A DNA stretch of 64,000 bases from Nocardia mangyaensis (GTDB lineage: Bacteria > Actinomycetota > Actinomycetes > Mycobacteriales > Mycobacteriaceae), in assembly GCF_001886715.1 (NCBI RefSeq), contig NZ_CP018082.1, positions 992,001 through 1,056,000 on the forward strand, read 5' to 3'. Both the position numbers and the translations under genes were made by a program. Position 1 is the first letter of the stretch. The number at the start of each line of letters is the position of its first letter. The notes beneath the pieces are model-generated. The model saw nothing but the letters and a program-made list of their open reading frames with translations, was not told where the DNA came from and did not search any database. Of the stretch, positions 61,483-64,000 are shown one piece after another.

Positions 61483-62771
61483 GCATTTCCGGCCATTCGG
61501 ACACCGCGCGCACAGGCGCCGAGGCGCTGTCGAGGGGCGTCGGCGCCCACTCGATGATGCGTGAGAACGCGGCGTGTCCGACCCTGCCGGCCACCGAAAG
61601 CGCCAGGATGTCCGGCTCGGAGATCGTCGAGTCGTGGCTGGCCGAACACACCGCCGACCTGGTGCAGTGGCGTCGGCACATCCACGCCAACCCCGAGCTC
61701 TCCCGCGCGGAGTTCGCCACCACCGAGTTCGTCTCCGGCTGGCTGACCAAGGCCGGGCTGAGCTGGCAGGTGCTGCCCAGCGGCACCGGGCTGCTGTGCG
61801 ATTTCGGCCCCGCCGACCGGCCCCGGATCGCGCTGCGCGCCGATATGGACGCGTTGCCGATGCAGGAGTTCACCGGCCTGAGCTTCGCCTCGACCGTGCC
61901 CGGCGTCTCGCACGCCTGCGGCCACGACGCGCACACCACGGTGCTGCTCGGCACCGCGTTGGCGCTGGCCGAGGCCGAGGACACGTTGCCGGTCGGGGTG
62001 CGGCTGGTGTTCCAGCCCGCCGAGGAAGTGATGCCGGGCGGTGCGATCGACGCCGTCGCCGCGGGCGCGATGGACGGTGTCGACCGGATCTTCGCGCTGC
62101 ACTGCGATCCCCGGCTCGAAGTCGGCAAGGTCGGCGTGCGCACGGGTGCGATCACCTCGGCCGCCGACACGGTCGAGCTGGTGTTCGACTCACCCGGCGG
62201 GCACACCTCACGTCCGCATCTGACCAGCGATCTGGTCTACGCGATCGGCGCCGTCATCACCGGGCTGCCCGGGCTGCTGAGCCGTCGGGTCGACCCGCGA
62301 ACCAGCACCGTGATGGTGTGGGGCGCGGTGAGCGCGGGTAAGGCGCCCAATGCGATTCCGCAGACCGGCATGCTCACCGGCACCGTCCGCACCGGCGATC
62401 ACGCGACCTGGCTGCTGCTGGAACCGCTGGTTCGCGAGATCATCGACGGGCTGCTCGCGCCGACCGGGGTGCGCTACCAGCTCAACTACAAGCGGGGAGT
62501 GCCGCCGGTGGTCAACGATCCGGCCTCGGCGCTGATGGTCGAGAACGCGGTGCGGGCGCTGGGGCCCGACGCGCTCGCCGACACGCCGCAGTCCGGGGGC
62601 GGGGAGGACTTCTCCTGGTATTTGGAGGAGGCGCCCGGCGCCATGGCGCGGTTGGGTGTGTGGCCGGGAACCGGGGAGCAGTTGGACCTGCATCAGCCGA
62701 CGTTCGACATCGACGAGCGGGCGTTGGCGGTGGGGGTCCGGACTCTCGCCAACATCATCCTGCAGGCTTAG
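61479..62771 (+). CDS. amiA1: M20-family amidohydrolase (AmiA1-like)
   Basis: A 430-residue M20D amidohydrolase, paralogous to its neighbour. RADMDALPMQEFTGLSFASTVPGVSHACGHDAHTTVLLG and VFQPAEEVMPGGAIDAVAAGAMDGVDRIFALHCDP hold the metal ligands; GGGEDFSWYLEEAPGAMARLG is the last. The first 43 residues before MSGSEIVESWLAEH are not conserved, so ATG 61608 could be the real start; the GTG at 61479 is kept for its coupling to amiB1. Repeat DNA follows. Confidence 0.9.
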   Translation: MSISGHSDTARTGAEALSRGVGAHSMMRENAACPTLPATESARMSGSEIVESWLAEHTADLVQWRRHIHANPELSRAEFATTEFVSGWLTKAGLSWQVLPSGTGLLCDFGPADRPRIALRADMDALPMQEFTGLSFASTVPGVSHACGHDAHTTVLLGTALALAEAEDTLPVGVRLVFQPAEEVMPGGAIDAVAAGAMDGVDRIFALHCDPRLEVGKVGVRTGAITSAADTVELVFDSPGGHTSRPHLTSDLVYAIGAVITGLPGLLSRRVDPRTSTVMVWGAVSAGKAPNAIPQTGMLTGTVRTGDHATWLLLEPLVREIIDGLLAPTGVRYQLNYKRGVPPVVNDPASALMVENAVRALGPDALADTPQSGGGEDFSWYLEEAPGAMARLGVWPGTGEQLDLHQPTFDIDERALAVGVRTLANIILQA

Positions 62772-62880
62772 GTGTTTTGTGTGGGGCGGATAGTGCGGTA
62801 GTTGGCTGACCTGGGGTTGTGGTGACACGGGCTGTGTTTGTTGGAGCGCTGGCGCGCTCGAGTCGCGGCCCCTGGGGGCC

Positions 62881-62937
62881 GCCGGTCAGCGCTCGAGACT
62901 CGCGCCTGCGGCGCATGCGCTTCGAGCGCTGACCGGC
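62881..62937. repeat. 16-bp perfect inverted repeat
   Basis: GCCGGTCAGCGCTCGA (62881-62896) and its exact complement (62922-62937) flank a 25-base loop that itself contains GCGCC/GGCGC. It is far beyond chance and could form a cruciform or long RNA hairpin; possibly a dispersed REP/MITE-like unit. Confidence 0.7.
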
Positions 62938-63015
62938 GACCCGGCCGCGACCGGCCGACTTCGTCGGCCGCCGCTCCTCGGGGTCGCGGGTGCGGGGCTG
63001 GGAGTGCGGTCATGG

Positions 63016-63179
63016 CGGACTCGGGTGGTGCGGTGTGGCTGGGAGTGCGGCAGGTCGCGGACTCGGGTGGTGCGGTGTGGCTGGGAGTGCGGCAGGTCGC
63101 GGACTCGGGTGGTGCGGTGTGGCTGGGAGTGCGGCAGGTCGCGGACTTCAGGGCCTTGTGGCCGAGGTGCGGCAGGTCG
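63016..63179. repeat. 42-bp tandem repeat, three perfect copies plus degenerate copies
   Basis: Copies at 63016-63057, 63058-63099 and 63100-63141 are identical (starting CGGACTCGGGTGGTGCGG). A shortened copy runs 63142-63179 and a fifth begins at 63180 with CGGACTTCAGGGG. Because 42 is a multiple of three, any frame through it is periodic. No spacers, so not CRISPR. Confidence 0.85.
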
Positions 63180-63247
63180 CGGACTTCAGGGGTGCCGTAT
63201 GGCGGGGAGAGCCGGAGGTGCCGACTCAGTTGGGGGGTGGGGGCGGT

Positions 63248-63712
63248 TCACGCTGAGCCGGGGCCTACGTTCTTGCTGTTACGGGTGCGCAGGGAGTGGA
63301 CGTATTCCTCGGGGGCGCCTGCTTTTTCGGCCGCGTCGGCGATGACGCCGATGTAGCGGGCCGAGGGGAGGCCGCCTTCGTAGGCGTCGAGGACGTAGAG
63401 CCAGGCCAGGCGGGACTCGCCCTGGGTGCCGGTGACACGGAGTCGGATCTTCTTGTGGATGCCGAAGTCCGAGCCCTCCCAGCGGTCGAGGCGCTCCTCG
63501 TCCTCGGGGGAGACGTCGTAGAGGACGACGAACACCCGGGAACCCGGATCCTCGACGACGGTGGCCAACGGCCCTTCCCAGCCGATGTCGTCACCGGCGA
63601 AGGTCAGGCGCCAACCTTCCAGCCACCCGGTCCCGGACATGGGCGAATGCGGGCAGCGTTCCAGCATCTGCGTCGAGTCCATGTTGGACCCGTAGGCGGC
63701 ATAGATCGGCAC
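63248..63712 (-). CDS. Gamma-glutamylcyclotransferase-like protein (Rv3304-like)
   Basis: A 154-residue protein with the gamma-glutamylcyclotransferase fold: IYAAYGSNMDSTQMLERCPHSP at the N-terminus is the YGSN substrate loop, followed by GTGWLEGWRLTFAGDDIGWEGPLATVVEDPG and LDRWEGSDFG with the likely catalytic Glu. It is the counterpart of Rv3304, which lies between amiA1 and lpdA in M. tuberculosis. The GTG at 63712 gives the conserved N-terminus; a longer upstream frame is not supported. Confidence 0.88.
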   Translation of the reverse strand: MPIYAAYGSNMDSTQMLERCPHSPMSGTGWLEGWRLTFAGDDIGWEGPLATVVEDPGSRVFVVLYDVSPEDEERLDRWEGSDFGIHKKIRLRVTGTQGESRLAWLYVLDAYEGGLPSARYIGVIADAAEKAGAPEEYVHSLRTRNSKNVGPGSA

Positions 63713-63922
63713 CTGAGGAACTGTAGCCAATAACAGCGGCGGAATTCCTGTCTCCCACCCAGATCGGCTCACCGTCACATTCGGTGAGGGCGTCGAACAC
63801 GCCCGGCGGTGTTCACCGAGCCGACCCGTCACTGTCACAACGCACCTGAAATGATGGGTCGACAGCACGGGCAGCCCCCACAAGGGGCAGGTCCGATCAG
63901 GCGAGCAACAGGAGCGTGACTG

Positions 63923-64000
63923 GTGGCACGGATTGCGATCATCGGTGGTGGACCGGCCGGATACGAGGCGGCCTTGGTGGCCGCCCAGCACGGGGCCTCG
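63923..64000 (+). CDS. lpdA: LpdA-like NAD(P)H quinone reductase, first 26 codons (cut by window edge)
   Basis: GTG 63923, preceded by AGGAG at 8 bases, opens ARIAIIGGGPAGYEAALVA, the FAD-binding start of the pyridine nucleotide disulfide oxidoreductase family. Its place after the Rv3304-like gene matches M. tuberculosis lpdA (Rv3303c), a quinone reductase that lacks a redox disulfide. The rest is outside the window, so the assignment rests on synteny. Confidence 0.75.
   Translation, partial: MARIAIIGGGPAGYEAALVAAQHGAS

Larger units (their letters stand above)
62772..63247. other. Repeat-rich intergenic region after amiA1
   Basis: 476 bases without a credible gene. It holds a repeat shared with the deoA 3' side (62793-62831 and 62994-63025), a GCGGCCCC-TG-GGGGCCGC hairpin (62865-62882), a 16-base-arm inverted repeat (62881-62937) and a 42-base tandem repeat (63016-63179). 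A frame through it encodes 14-residue repeats but lacks a ribosome-binding site or similarity. Confidence 0.6.

Noticed and set aside
63016-63179. Possible CRISPR array
   Set aside because: The 42-base units abut each other with no spacers and no cas genes are near.
62838-63356. 172-codon protein with 14-residue repeats
   Set aside because: The repeat length makes every frame periodic; no ribosome-binding site, and it would run into the convergent Rv3304-like gene.

Overview
The window is high-GC actinobacterial chromosome. I infer Nocardia or a close relative within Mycobacteriales, from protein similarity recalled from memory and from gene order. The series imuA'-imuB, dnaE2, trmL, DUF3017, metX/metC, icd, trpS, yihY, dacB, sdhBADC, cdd, deoA, add, an Rv3311-like gene, upp, pmmB, deoD, two M20 amidohydrolases, an Rv3304-like gene and lpdA follows the Rv3395c-to-Rv3303c stretch of Mycobacterium tuberculosis. 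It is interrupted by lineage-specific genes. No tRNA, rRNA, CRISPR array, intact insertion sequence or prophage was seen.

Region 0-11.7 kb: the start of a serine/threonine kinase gene, then the SOS mutagenesis machinery. ImuA' and ImuB form one unit behind a LexA box. DnaE2, the error-prone polymerase, lies downstream of a small TPR-like gene that carries two LexA boxes, while none is visible directly before dnaE2. A sucrase/ferredoxin-like protein, a short-chain dehydrogenase with a palindromic operator, a DUF4349 lipoprotein, a DUF167 protein, TrmL and a DUF3017 membrane protein complete the region.

Region 11.8-19.5 kb: an MpaB-type oxygenase diverges from a TetR gene. The metC-metX operon follows. 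Its leader appears to carry a SAM-IV riboswitch and then a ribosome-binding site plus a ten-codon peptide, MCCCPSIRPS, with three consecutive Cys codons. This suggests dual sensing of S-adenosylmethionine and cysteine. Next are isocitrate dehydrogenase, an MFS transporter and a gene remnant.

Region 19.5-27.5 kb: glycerol catabolism, with two glycerol kinases, an IclR regulator and GlpD, followed by a short-chain dehydrogenase and an acyl-CoA dehydrogenase.

Region 27.5-45.9 kb: an alpha/beta hydrolase; a coupled exonuclease III, barnase-like RNase and barstar cluster; a VWA surface protein; a second TetR/MpaB module; trpS, yihY and dacB; an NTF2-like protein; an aromatic amino acid hydroxylase; an orphan VapB-like protein; radC; a P450-TetR operon facing a fructosamine-kinase-like gene; and a decayed sphingomyelinase gene.

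Region 46-64 kb: succinate dehydrogenase; nucleoside salvage (cdd, deoA, add, upp, deoD, pmmB); a tightly overlapping four-gene operon joining a type VII secretion-like small protein, an NlpC/P60 hydrolase, an unknown protein and a YbaB-like protein; two M20 amidohydrolases; a repeat-rich intergenic stretch; a gamma-glutamylcyclotransferase-like protein; and the first codons of lpdA.
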